DNA from: Sorex araneus
Taxonomy: Eukaryota; Chordata; Mammalia; Eulipotyphla; Soricidae
DNA length: 64,000 nucleotides
NCBI RefSeq assembly: GCF_027595985.1
Contig: NC_073306.1
Location: 194,015,000-194,078,999, forward strand
Direction of reading: 5' to 3'
Shown: piece by piece, positions 1 through 11,542 of the stretch
Position numbering within the stretch: position 1 is the stretch's first letter
Layout of the letters: every line of letters starts with the position of its first letter
The notes under the pieces: model-generated
Database searches by the model: none
Told to the model about the DNA's origin: nothing
Seen by the model: only the letters and a program-made list of their open reading frames with translations
Translations under genes and position numbers: made by a program

Positions 1-239
1 TATTAAGCAGGCACAAACTTGGTGTTGCGAGAAGGAGAAAATAAAGAAAAAAGAGTTATGTACTTGGAACAGCGGGACTTCATATCTCTTCATTCTCAGC
101 AATGAAAAATTAATTACAAATGCTTCCTTGGCAGTAGGGCTGTCTTTTTGGGGAGAAACTCCAACAACAATAGTTAAGTTTTGTGTTGAAATATGGAATA
201 TAATTAAGGTAAAGAGAAAATGAAGTGAAATTTATCAGT

Positions 240-345
240 TACGCAGGTGGGGGTGGGGGGCAGGGGGTGGGAGGTACACTGGGGTTTTTGGTGGTGGAAT
301 ATGGGCACCAGTGAAGGGATGGGTGTTTGGTGGCAAATTATTTTG
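240..345 (+). mobile_element. L1-type 3' end fragment
   Basis: G-rich sequence with 'ggtggtggaatatgggcacc' and 'agtgaagggatgggtgtt'. This is the reverse complement of the 'tcaccagtgcccatattcca' tail seen at 32.5, 47.2 and 61.1 kb. A short sense-oriented fragment of the same LINE 3' end. Confidence 0.55.
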
Positions 346-1568
346 AAATAGTTTGTTAAAGAATTTTCCCACCAGAAAATGATATATGAATTTCTGCTAC
401 CTCTCTTAGAAATAGGACCATATTTCTATATAAGTGTGATTAACTCCCTTTCTCTTGTACATATTTTAAATGCAATATTTTGGAATGGTTTTTATTCTTT
501 CAGTAAAGTTAGTTTTATATTTTATCATCTAATTTCTATTTCTCATAGTAGTGTTATACTCATTCCTATCAGATCTGTGTTGTATTCAGCTAGGAAAATA
601 TTTTCTTACTGAGATATATAAAAAAATAATTTAAATTATCCTAGAAAAAACTCTCATTTTCTTCTGACAAAATTTATATTTTATCTCTTAAGTATAACTT
701 CCAAAATTCAGCAAAATCAAAATAAATGAAGGGTCAATAGCAAAAGGTGAACTTATAAAAGCGAGATCTGAATGTTTTGTTTTTTACCCTATGTAACAGT
801 AATTTTTGAGAAAGAATACTTATACAACTAAATCTAAGCCTTCAAAGATCTGCTCATTGTCAGGATTTTTCAAGGGAACAGTATAAAAAAACCCACAAAA
901 ATAGGTAAATATCTAAAGAATATATTTAGCTATAATCAGAAGCTAAGAAGAGAAGCTATCTTTTATTTGATCAGTAATATAAGCAAAATTTCTTTAGGAA
1001 GTGTACAAAATAAACAGTGTTTTCAAAAGAGTTCTTGATTTCTGGGAAAATATGAGTACTGATGTATGAGATTTTATTTCAATAGTACAAATACACTCAT
1101 TTTTTCCTACAAGGTTATATCTAATATTCAACCTCTAAGAACAGTTGCTGTGATAGGATATGATAAATCAGTACTTATTAAACATAAAAAGTTACACATA
1201 TTTTATTTTATTTTTTTAATTACACATATTTTAATGGTAGTGTGGGTTGCCTTTAGTTCATTAATCTAATATTTTCCTTTGCACTTTCACTTCCCTATGT
1301 AGTTTTATGTATGTTTTCCTATAACAATGTGAGTTCATTCTTCACAAAGACAAGTGATTCAAGATGAGAAAATTATTTTTCCTCAAAAACTATTTAAACC
1401 ATGAACATAATTATTTGTCCTACATCACAATGCATAGCTCTTCTAAAAATTCCTGGATTATGTGGGAAGTACAAGTTGTTGCCTGAATAAATTTAAAGAA
1501 ATATTGATATTAGAGTAATTAAATTGGTGTACGTTGATTATTAATATAGAGGTATAGATAGATGTATG
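346..1568. other. AT-rich intergenic DNA
   Basis: No gene, RNA or clear repeat seen. The short open frames here have low complexity and no recognisable domain. Confidence 0.6.
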
Positions 1569-1818
1569 GACTGGAATGATAGTACAGTGGGTAGGGCGTT
1601 TATCTTGCACATGGCTGACACAGGTTCAATTCCTCTGTCTCTCTTGGAGATCCTGGCAAGCTACCGAGGGTATCCTGCCCACATGGCAGAGCCTGGCAAG
1701 CTACCAGAGGCATATTCGATATGCCAAAAATAGTAGCAACAAGTCTTACAATGGACACATTACTGGTGCCCACTTGAGCAAATCGTTGAACAAGGGACGA
1801 CAGTGCTACAGTGCATAG
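1569..1818 (+). mobile_element. SOR SINE, long (RTE-tail) form
   Basis: tRNA-like head 'gactggaatgatagtacagt', the middle block 'gatcctggcaagctaccgag', and the tail 'gcaaatcgttgaacaaggga' ending in cagtgctacagtg. Confidence 0.85.
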
Positions 1819-1929
1819 ATGGACCTATATCTAAATAAATATTTAAGTATTTTATATATTAAAACATTATCATTTTTCTAAAGTTAATATCTAAGACCAA
1901 AATATTTTTCAAAAAAATTATTTAAAAAA

Positions 1930-2087
1930 ATTTTTTTTTCATTACACACCAGCAGTATTCAGGGCTTACTCCTGGTTCTGTGCTTAGGGATCAATCCTGA
2001 GATGCTTGGCAGACCACAAGGGGATTCAGGCTAGCAAACCCAGGTCAGCCCTATGCAAGGCAAGCGCCCTACCTATCCTCAAGTATT
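1930..2087 (-). mobile_element. SOR SINE, short (A-tail) form, degraded
   Basis: Poly-T start followed by 'gggcttactcctggttctgt' and a head remnant 'gcaaggcaagcgccctacc'. Antisense copy. Confidence 0.75.
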
Positions 2088-2689
2088 ATCTTATTAAATT
2101 AATCTTCAGGCGGAAAAATCTCATGGATTCTGCAGCTAATTTCTTAATTTTAAAATTTTGATATTAGACTTTTGTTCATCTATTCAAAAAATTTTGTCAT
2201 ATCTTCATCAAAAAGCATATATTTTAGCTCTTGAACATTTTCAAGCTTCAGATCTGATCTATAATCACAAATTTGAACTGATCCAACATCGATCAATTAA
2301 TATTTATCCACATTTATCAATCCATATTTATCCACATTTTTCAATCCATATTTCCATCTATTATGATTCATTTCTGTTACTGATAGGCATTCTAAATTGC
2401 TTTCCCTTCTTTTCAACTCCTGCCATTCCATATCAATTAATATTTACCTATGAATCTTTTACAACATGCTGATGATCACTTTCTGTAATATCTGTGCACT
2501 GGAAGAAGTTAGGCAATATCCAAATGCATAACATTTTCAATTTTGTACTTACCATCACAATTATAATTTTTGTTTTGCTTTTGGAACATGTGTAGAGTAG
2601 CCTAAATGCTTTGTAGAAGTTTAAGTCAGAAAACATTATGAATTTCAGAGAAAACTTCAGTACAGAACCTTGGGAATAAAGAGGAAGGC

Positions 2690-3545
2690 CACCCAAGCAA
2701 TATCTTCTTGAGGGGTGAAACTTTCCCAGAGAGAGTGCACCGAGAAGTTAATGGATCTAGAAGTAAAAAATTGGCCTAGTTTCGCAGGTCTCTAAAATTA
2801 GCATGGTTAAAAATCTCCTCCATGGTGCAATTCATTTGCTAGACATAGGCAAGATTCTAGGTACAATGTTTGACTCCAATGTTAAAAAAAACACATAAAA
2901 TCAGCCATTCAAGTTACATACAGGAAACCCCAGTGTGCAGAACCCGTCAGCCAACACCAAATATGTGCTATTACCAGATGAAGGTCAGAGGAGAAGCAGG
3001 TAATTACCCAATATTTTGTTTTAATTTTCAAAGTTCAATACAGAAGCCAAGAACTTTCTATCTTCTCTCTAGACTTGAGCAGTTGATATTTCCGATCTGC
3101 CATGACACACCAAGAGAGACTTCCAAGCTACTCAAAGACTATTGTCGCATCTGCAGAGGTAATAGCTATTAGATAACCAAGCTGCTCCTATTTTTAGTTC
3201 TCTTTGGTTTAGAAAGCTCAGTATTTACTATGCAAACTTGGCCCGCACCCTAGGCTTAGATCAAGTTTTGGTTCCTTCCCTTTACAAAATACTCAGTCAT
3301 TTCTGTGCATCTTGGATCAAATTTTTATAGAAAGGCAAGTTACTGAAACACAGTTTTCTCTCCACCTTTTTTGGTGATCTACAAAAAATATCATAGTAAT
3401 GGGTTGTTGACTCCAGTGCTTGAAACACCGGTCAGCCAACTCTGCGAAAATGCTTGAGAGAGGAAAAAATGACTAATTAGAACTGACTAATTTTCTCTCA
3501 GTCATACAATACCTTACTGGTCAGTAGATCCAGGAAGGTGATTCT
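2690..3545 (+). repeat. Dispersed direct repeat, copy 1 (matches 7320-8705)
   Basis: Shares collinear blocks with 7320-8705, such as 'gccaacaccaaatatgtg', 'aattttcaaagtt', 'cttactggtcagtagat' and 'ggaaggtgattcttt'. It stands before gag-like remnants, as copy 2 does, so it may be the LTR or leader part of a duplicated endogenous retrovirus. No convincing TG...CA ends or TATA box were found. Confidence 0.55.
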
Positions 3546-3845
3546 TTCTAGATGATAAAAAAACAATTATTAACAGGCCCTCCAAGTTTATGGACTGCAG
3601 AGCCCCTCCATAAGGGACTGTTACAGTCCTTATCAGAACAACTTGACCTCTGTACTTCTGTTAGAGTACCCTTATGGAAATTACATAGACACCCACTCCG
3701 TATGAGGTTATACTACAGAATTAAAGGAAACCTACACTCAACTAGCTGTTTCAAACACCAAAGAAGGAGAGAAAATTATCTTACATTAATTCATTGCATC
3801 ACTACAATGACAAAATGCCTACACAACAGGCCTCTTAGTCAGTGA

Positions 3846-5850
3846 AAGTTTTTATTCAACTGGGAAATTTAATTCTAAAACTGTCCCCCAAGATGCCATC
3901 TGGCAAGAATCTAACTTCAGTTTGTTGCAGGCAATAGGGGAACCTTGATAACCTGTGTTTGGGGGTGCCAAGTTTGAACAGGAAGCAGCCCAAAACATGG
4001 AGGCCTTTGACACCATGGACCCTTCTTAGGAGACAAGAAAGCCATTGATCTGTAGAATTCCAGGCGTTTCCTGAGAGGACATGCGGCTGGACCCCTGGCA
4101 GGAGGGGCTCCATGCCACATAGAACAAGTAGATATTAGGTAGTGACAGCTGCACTTTGGGGCAGCTGGGCTGCGAAGGTCGTGACAAGCATGGGTTCATA
4201 ACAGACCTTCTTCACCAGTCCTCCACCTCCCAGGTGTCCAGGTGGTGTGAGAGGGTGAAAGGGAAAGGCTTAGATTTACTGCTAGAGGTTGTCACCTTTC
4301 TCCTCTCAACAACACATAAGTCGCACAGGTTCCTCAAGCAGCAACAATTTGCCACAGCCAGGCAGGACTGTTCTGTGCCTTCTGTGGACTTTATTAAGAA
4401 ATTACAGGAGGCTCTTGAGAGACTGGTAGAGTCAAGAAGAAGCTGATAGATTAATCTTATCATCTACTATGGAACTTGCCCAAACAGATTGCAAACCTTC
4501 TGGGAAGAATCCAGCCCTGTGTAGGAGACATATGGGGCCCATGTCAGATTTCATTAAGGCTTGTCAGAATGTAGGAACTAAAAGTCTAAAGATATGGTTA
4601 CAGAGTGCAGAATGAAATATACCAGCTGAGGAACAAATCACAACAGACCAACCTGGCAAAGAAAATGTGATTTAGACTACAACAAAGGCTCCCTTCCAAA
4701 GAGTAGTTAGCTGAAATAATTTTTGAAAAATCTAGCCTAAATCAGTTGGGATTAATGGTTACTCCAGGACTAACTGATTCAGAGTATGTAAGGAAAATTA
4801 AGGTCATGATTAGCATGAAAAGTCTTACAACCATTGAAAAGGGACAAAAGATAACACAGCATGTGCCCAGAGTCAAGAATAAGAAGAAGACAGAGGATTT
4901 GTGTTTATTAATTCTTTTAAAGGAAATTTTCTGGGTCTCACCTATTAGTAATGACAATGATGCCATTATGCCACTCCGGATTGAGGAAATAGTTTGATGA
5001 TGTGTTGGATACTAGGACAGCTGCTAGTCATGTGAAAGCAGGACTAGCCCCTTCAACATGACAGTGAAGCAGCCCCATCATTAGCAAGAGTCTGAGACCA
5101 GAAAATAGCTATGATCAGTAAAGACTCAAGAAGGGCCAGGGGGTAGAGGAGGCCTATGTTGTGACTGTTCCTTTCCGTTTAGGAAGAAAAGATACTGGAA
5201 GGGAGTTTCATGAGAGACAGATGTTCACTACTTAGAGAGGCCAAATTCAAGGTTTTGGTTACAGAAGCAGTTGCCTGAAAGAGGAATAACATCCCAAGAA
5301 CTTAAAACCCCTAGTACAGTCAGCAATGGGTTTAAAAAGGAAAAAACTCATACATTATGAGTCAGATAATGGATACAATTGGTATTGTATTAGGTTATAG
5401 GAACAGTACAAAGAAAGTTACAGAAGCAAAACAAGCTAGTTAATAGCTGAGTTGCCTTACAGTCATGGAAAACCATTGGCTTGCAGTTATGGGAAACAAT
5501 CATGATTGGATGTGTTGGAAAGAGGTTGCCATGATTCCAGGTTAAAAAAAGGTTTGTTTATGGGATGAACTTGTTAATGGGTTGCACCTGACCCTTGGAA
5601 CAGTAAAGAGATGAGCCCTCACTGCTGAAAGCTAGGTGAAGGATGAAGATAAAGTCTCATGTCAGGAGACTCTAAGCTCATTCCCCACTGACTATGAACA
5701 TGAGATCAAATCAGTGATTCCTGCATGTACTCTTCTGACAATGGGTTTTAGTTTCTTTCTAGCCTTCACTGAGGCTTTGACTGAGTTGATACAGTTTTGG
5801 ATGAAATTTGCAAAACAGATGAGAGCCAATGGCCAGCTTTAGGAAAAGTA
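3846..5850 (+). pseudogene. Degraded endogenous retrovirus remnant (betaretrovirus-like gag-pro), copy 1
   Basis: Conceptual translation of the plus strand in shifting frames gives capsid-like segments around 4370-4440 and 4470-4590. A segment like the dUTPase/protease region of betaretroviral pro follows at 4746-4890, and a weak protease active-site-like stretch near 5000. Several frameshifts and stops break it, so no functional protein is possible. A second, more decayed copy of the same sequence lies at 15780-16850. The family call is from motif resemblance only. Confidence 0.55.
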
Positions 5851-5924
5851 AGGTTAAGGGCCTGATAGCTGTTGATATGAGGGTAGTTCATATAACCAGT
5901 AGTCTGCTCCAAGATTGGTTTTTA

Positions 5925-6075
5925 AAATTTTCATTTTTATTTTACAAAGTAGTTCATAATATTTGATTACATTTAATATTTCAATACCAACCCCACTAGC
6001 ATTACACCTTCCCACCACCATATTTTGGGTGTTTCCATTCTGAACCCCAACCCCAAGGCAGAAACGAAATAGTTA
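5925..6075 (-). mobile_element. L1-type 3' end fragment
   Basis: 'gattacatttaatatttcaa' and the C-rich 'cttcccaccacca' match the same LINE tail seen at 32.4, 47.1 and 61.0 kb. Degraded. Confidence 0.5.
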
Positions 6076-6179
6076 ATTTTGTATCGTTTATTATGAAAAA
6101 CTGCTGAAAATGCTGCAAAAAAGTTTCCTTAGAGGAAAGAGTGTGAAGGTTGTTAATATTTCACCCAGAAGTCATTAAG

Positions 6180-6180
<1 letters not shown>

Positions 6181-6227
<47 letters not shown>
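6181..6227. repeat. (TA)n microsatellite
   Basis: About 23 uninterrupted TA dinucleotides. Confidence 0.95.
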
Positions 6228-6228
<1 letters not shown>

Positions 6229-7015
6229 CCCTCTAAGATTGGTTGCCTTTTATTTTTAAACCCCATCAAATGTAATGCACAACTCTTGGAGTAAGGGTGG
6301 TGTAAGGTCCATGAATAGGTTCACTCATGGGTGAGACTTGGCCGGAGTGTGTGGAGAGAGGTCATGAGCATGGTGGTGTTTGAGTTCTGGAGGTTTTCAG
6401 CTGCCAGGGCTGGGTCCCTTGGGGCAGGGAGGTCCAAGCTCATTTTGAGAAAACTTAACAAACCAATGCACAGCAGAAAGCACCCCTAGCAGGAAAGGAT
6501 CTGGGGAGGAAGTTCACCGTTTGAAATCAGTTCCACACCCCAGGAGTCAGATTAGCGTATATATCTCCCCAGGTAACCTATTTCTAAGTTCAAACACTCA
6601 AACACTCCTTTTGGATTATACAGGCTATTACCCACACAGGTCGTCAGAGGGCAAACAAGAGGGTAAAGAGTACAGGGGTTGGAGAGTTTGCGTCTTATCT
6701 TTAAGGGGTCCAAGGTCCCTTGGGCTTCCATTTCAGATGAGCTGGTTGAAATTAAGCATGGTGAAGCCAGGCTGGGATTCTGTTGATCTTCAGTCCTAGG
6801 GATACTTTGGGTGGCAGTGATACTTTCCAAACAGGTGTAAGACTTTCCTCAGTGAATTTCTTTACCCAAATAAGGGGTCCCAAGCTGGAAAAGATGAAAG
6901 ATTGGAGTGAGGCAAACAAAGAGTCTCCCAGACCTATTCATAGCTGTTTTGTTGAGTAGTCTCCAGGTTTTGTAGAATGTTTTGTAAGAATGCATATGAA
7001 TTTCAGCTTCCACCA
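6228..7015. other. Unassigned sequence between repeats
   Basis: Mixed-composition sequence, moderately GC-rich around 6320-6800, with no recognisable gene. Its position between the gag-like remnant and the second direct repeat suggests it could be decayed retroviral sequence. No motif supports that directly. Confidence 0.35.
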
Positions 7016-7017
7016 AA

Positions 7018-7268
7018 GTATAGCACTGTAGCACTGTCGTCCCTTTGTTCATCAATTTGCTTGAGGGGGCACCAGCATTGTCTCTATTGTAAGACTTGTT
7101 GTTACTGATTTTGGCATATTGAATACACCACTGGTAGCTTGACAGGCTCTGCCGTATGGGCGAGATACTCTTGGTAGCTTGCCAAGCTCTCTGAGAGGGA
7201 TGGAGGAATCGAACCCGGGTCGGCCATGTGCAAGGCAAATGCCCTACCTGCTGTGCTTTTGCTCCAGC
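7018..7268 (-). mobile_element. SOR SINE, long (RTE-tail) form
   Basis: Antisense copy: tail 'gcactgtagcactgtcgtcc' at the left, then 'ggtagcttgccaagctctct' and the head 'gccctacctgctgtgctttt' at the right. Confidence 0.85.
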
Positions 7269-7319
7269 TTTGAAAATAAAAAAGGAGGCCTTTCCAATCA
7301 ATCTTGAGTAATGAAACTT

Positions 7320-8705
7320 GCCAAGTAGTTGGTAGACAAGACCTTAATAGATCTAGAGGTGAGAAATTGACCTAGTTTTCCGAGGCCTCTAAAATGAGTT
7401 TGGTTAAAATTTCCTTCATGATTCACTTCATTTGCTAAACATTTGCAGAAATTTGGGTTTTGTGTCCACTATTAAAAACACAAAAAATCAACAATTCAAG
7501 TTACATAACAGGAAATCCCAGCATGCAGAACTGGTTAGCCAACACCAAATATGTGAATTAATAACTTACTTACCAGATGACAGTCAGAAAGGAATTAGGT
7601 AATTGCCCTTTTTTTTTAATTTTCAAAGTTTTATATAGAAGCCAAGTTCTTTCAATCTTTTGTCTAGACTTGAGCTGTTGATATTTCCAATCTATTATCA
7701 AATACCAAGAGAAGATACCTCCACGCTGCTCAATGACTATTGTAGGCCCTACAGAGGGAATAGTTACTTGATAACCAGGCTGATCCTGTGATTTTGAGTT
7801 CTTTGATCCTTTGGCCTAAAAACTCAGTGTTCACAATGCAAATGCCTCTCCCCACACTCTAGGCTCAAATCAAGCTGGATCTGGGGTTGGGGTCACTTCT
7901 CTTTACAAAATACTCACTGAGTCATTTCTGTGGATCTTGGATCTAATTTTTATAAAAAATCAAGTTACTGAAATACAGTTTTCTCTCCACTTTTTTTGGT
8001 AATCTACAAAATTTCCCGCCACCACACCAGGGTGTCTTCACCGAGGCACCCTCAAACGGGACAGTTTGAGTTTCCCTCCCTGCCCCTAACAGAGCCCCGG
8101 CAGCTGAAAACCTCCAGAACCCAGACACAGCCATGCTCAAGGCCACTCTGCACATGCTTGGATGAGTCTTATGTATGAAAGAACCTTCAGAGGAACCCAG
8201 GTATGCGGGTTCCAAGCCTACTAAAACTGGAACTGGCCCTCCTCCACCTAGATCCCTCATTTTCTAATAGCTTGGCAGCCACACCCACACACTGGCCCTG
8301 GTGCCGTGTAAACTCATCAATGGCCAAGATCCAGAGACTATAAAACAAAGTTCCCTGAAGAGAGCGATGCAGAATCTCACACAGCAGAGCCTGGCAAGCT
8401 ACCCGTTGGCATATTCTATATGCCAAAAACAGGAACAATAATGGGCTTCATTTACCTGACCAGAAACACGACAGGGACAAATGGAGATGTTACTGGCTCC
8501 CGCTTAGCAAGTCGATGAGCAACAGGATCACAGTGACATAGTGATACAGTGATACAAAATAATCACAGTAATGGGTTGTTTACTCCAGTGTTTGAAACAC
8601 CTAAGCAGAAATGCTTGAGAGAGGCAAGAAAAACTAATTAGAACTGAGTAATTTCCTCTCAGTCATATAATCCCTTACTGGTCAGTAGATACAGGAAGGG
8701 GATTC
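7320..8705 (+). repeat. Dispersed direct repeat, copy 2 (interrupted)
   Basis: Collinear with 2690-3545 ('gccaacaccaaatatgtg', 'ttactggtcagtagata'). It is split at about 8010-8556 by a GC-rich composite retroposon; the remaining match resumes at 'cacagtaatgggttgtttac'. The antisense L1 begins immediately after it. Confidence 0.6.
8010..8556 (+). mobile_element. GC-rich composite retroposon with RTE-type tail
   Basis: The body contains 'aggcaccctcaaacgggaca', 'ccagaacccagacacagcca' and 'gaggaacccaggtatgcggg'. The 3' part is SOR-like ('gagcctggcaagctacccgt') and the tail is 'gcaagtcgatgagcaacagg' plus cagtgatac repeats. The same design is at 17960, 21805, 37345 and 62740. Confidence 0.7.
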
Positions 8706-9783
8706 TTTATTTTATTTATTTATTTTATTTTATTTTTTAATGAATCACTATGAGGTACAGTTGCAGATTTGCAAACTTTCATGCTTACCTTTCAGTCAGA
8801 CAATGTTCGAGTTCCCATCCCTCCACCGATGCCCATTCTCTACCATGGATGGTCCCAGTATCCCTCCCACCACCCTCATCCCATCCTCCCCACCACACCC
8901 CATCTCTGTGGCAAGCTATTTTTTTGCTCTCTCTCTTTCCTTTTGGGTGTTGTGATTTGCAATAGAGGTATTGAGAGGCCATCATTTTGTCTATAGTCTA
9001 CTTTCAGCACACCTCTTCCATCCCGAGTGGGCTCTCCAAGCACTCTTTACTTGGTGGTCTCTTCTCTCTATCTGAGCTTCCTTTCCTCCAGCATGTGAGG
9101 CTGGCTTCCAAGGCATGGAGAAATCCTCCTGATACCCTGGTACACATCTCTACTATTCTTGTGTATAAGTCTCACATTCTGTTACTTCATATTCCACTAA
9201 TGAGTGCAATCTTTCTATGTCTGTCCCTCTCTTTCTGACTCATCTCACTTAATATGATACTCTCCATGCTTATCCACTTATATGCAAATTTCATAACTTC
9301 ATCATTTCTAATAGCTGCGTATCCTGTAGATGTACTAAGTTTCTTTAACTAGTCATCTGTCCTAGGGCACTTGGGTTTTTCAAGATTTGGGCTATTGCAA
9401 ACAGTGCTGCAGTGAACATACAAGTGCAGATGTCATGTCTACTGTACTTTTTTGCATCTCTGGGCTATATTCCCAGAAATGGTATTGCTGGGTCAAATGG
9501 GAGCTCAATTTCTAACTTTTTAGAAGCGTCCATACAGTTTTCCAAAAGAGCTGAACCAGTCATCATTCCCACCAGCAGTGAAGGAGAGTCCTTTTCTCCC
9601 CACATCCACACCAACACTTGTTTCTTTTGTTCTTTTGGATGTGGTGTGAAATGATACCTCATTGTTGTTTTGATTTGCATCTCCATGATGATTAGTGATG
9701 AAGAGCATTTTTTTCATGTGCCTTTTGGCTATTTGAATTCCTTCTTTGAGAAAATTTCTGTCCATTTCATCATCCCAATTTCT

Positions 9784-10991
9784 TTTTTTTTTTTTTACTG
9801 ACAGTAGTTTTATTTTTTTAATTTTTCTTTTTTTTTAAATTTATTTATTTTTTTATTAGTGAATCACTGTGAGGGTACAGTTACAGATTTATACATTTTT
9901 GTGCTCATGTTTCCCCCATACAAAGTTCGAGAACCCATCCCTTCACCAGTGCCCATTCTCCACCACCAGTAAACCCAACATCTCTCCCACCCTCCCCAGT
10001 CCCATCTCCCCCCACCCCACATTGCCACTATGGCAGGGTATTCCCTTTTGTTCTCTCTCTCTGATTAGGTGTTGTGGTTTGCAATAAAGGTGTTGAGTGG
10101 CCATTGTGTTCAGTCTCTAGTCTACATTCAGCACGCATCACTCCTCCCCCGCATGACCTCCCACCACATTTTACTTGGTGTTCCCTTCTCTGAGTTGCCC
10201 AGAATGAGAGACAAACCTCCAAGCCATGGAGACAGCCTCCTGGTACTTATTTCTACTATTCTTGAATGTTAGTCTCTTTCTCCATTATTTTATATTCCAC
10301 AGATGAGCGCAATCTTTCTATGTCTGTCTCTCTCTTTCTGACTCATTTCACTTAGCATGATACTTTCCATGCTGATCCACTTATATGCAAACTTCATGAC
10401 CTCATTTTTTCTAACAGCCACATAGTATTCCATTGTATAGATGTATCAAAGTTTCCTCAGTTTCCTCAGCCAGTCATCTGTTCTAGGGCACTCAGGTTTT
10501 TTCCAGATTCTGGCTATTGTAAACAGTGCTGCGATGAACATATAACTGCAGATGTCATTTTGACTATACTTTTTTGCTCCTCTGGGATATATTCCCAGCA
10601 GTGGTATTGCTGGGTCAAATGGAAGCTCAACCTCTAGTTTTTTGAGAATCGTCCATATTGTTTTCCAAAAGGGCTGAACTAGTCGGCATTCCCACCAGCA
10701 GTGTAGAAGGGTCCCTTTCTCCCCACATCCTCTCCAACAGTGGTTGCTTTTGTTCTTTTGGATGTGTGCCAGTCTCTGTGGTGTGAGGTGGTATCTCATG
10801 GTTGTTTTGATCTGCATCTCTCTGATGATTAGTGATATAGAGCACTTTTTCATGTGCCTTTTGGCCATTCGTATCTCTTCCTTGGGAAAGTTTCTGTTAA
10901 TTTCTTCACCCCATTTTCTGATGGGGTTGAGTGTTTTCTTCTTGTAGAGTTCAACCAGTGCTTTATACACCATTGATATCAACCCCTTATC
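9784..10991 (-). mobile_element. 5'-truncated L1 nested inside the older L1
   Basis: It begins with poly-T and contains a long ORF2 C-terminal frame (10982-10446, including [20 protein letters not shown]). It ends at 10991. Both sides carry the 17 bp target-site duplication tcatcatcccaatttct (9767-9783 and 10992-11008). Host L1 sequence resumes without a break after the second copy. Confidence 0.92.
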
Positions 10992-11369
10992 TCATCATCC
11001 CAATTTCTGATAGGGTTGGATGTTTTCTTCTCGTGGAGTTCAACCATTGCCTTGTATATGCTTGATATTAGCCCCTTATCAAATGAGTATTGAATGAGTA
11101 TCCTTTTCCATTCTGTAGATTGTTTTTGTATTCGGGTCACGGTTTATTTTGAGGTGCAGAAGGTTCTTAGTTTAAGATAGTCCCATTTGTTTATCTCTGT
11201 TTCCACTTGTTTGGTCACTGGCTTGTCCTCTTGAAGATATCTGTAGCTTTAATGTCATGGAGGATTTTTCCAACCTTGACATCAATGTACCTTATGGATA
11301 CATTGTACCTTATGGATACATCTGGTCTGATGTTGACGTCTTTAATCAATTTTGATATGACTTTTTTTT

Positions 11370-11542
11370 TTTTGCCTTTTTTGGGTCACACCCAGTGATG
11401 CTCAGGGGTTACTCCTGGCTTTGCACTCAGGAATTACTCCTGGCGGTGCTTGGGGGATCATATGGGATGCCGGGGATCAAACCCGGGTCTGCTGCATGCA
11501 AGGCAAACGCCCTACCCACTGTGCTATTGCTCCGGCCCCCTG
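11370..11542 (-). mobile_element. SOR SINE, short (A-tail) form, within L1
   Basis: Antisense copy from 'ttgccttttttgggtcacac' to 'gctattgctccggcccc'. It is flanked by the repeated host L1 sequence tgatatgactttttt, a target-site duplication. Confidence 0.93.

Noticed and set aside
4156..4446. Open frame at 4.2-4.4 kb as a host gene
   Set aside because: Its end resembles a retroviral capsid segment, and a decayed second copy lies at 16.1 kb, so it is an endogenous retrovirus remnant.
7943..8438. Open frames in the GC-rich block at 8 kb as a possible gene
   Set aside because: The same sequence occurs in four other composite retroposons in the window.
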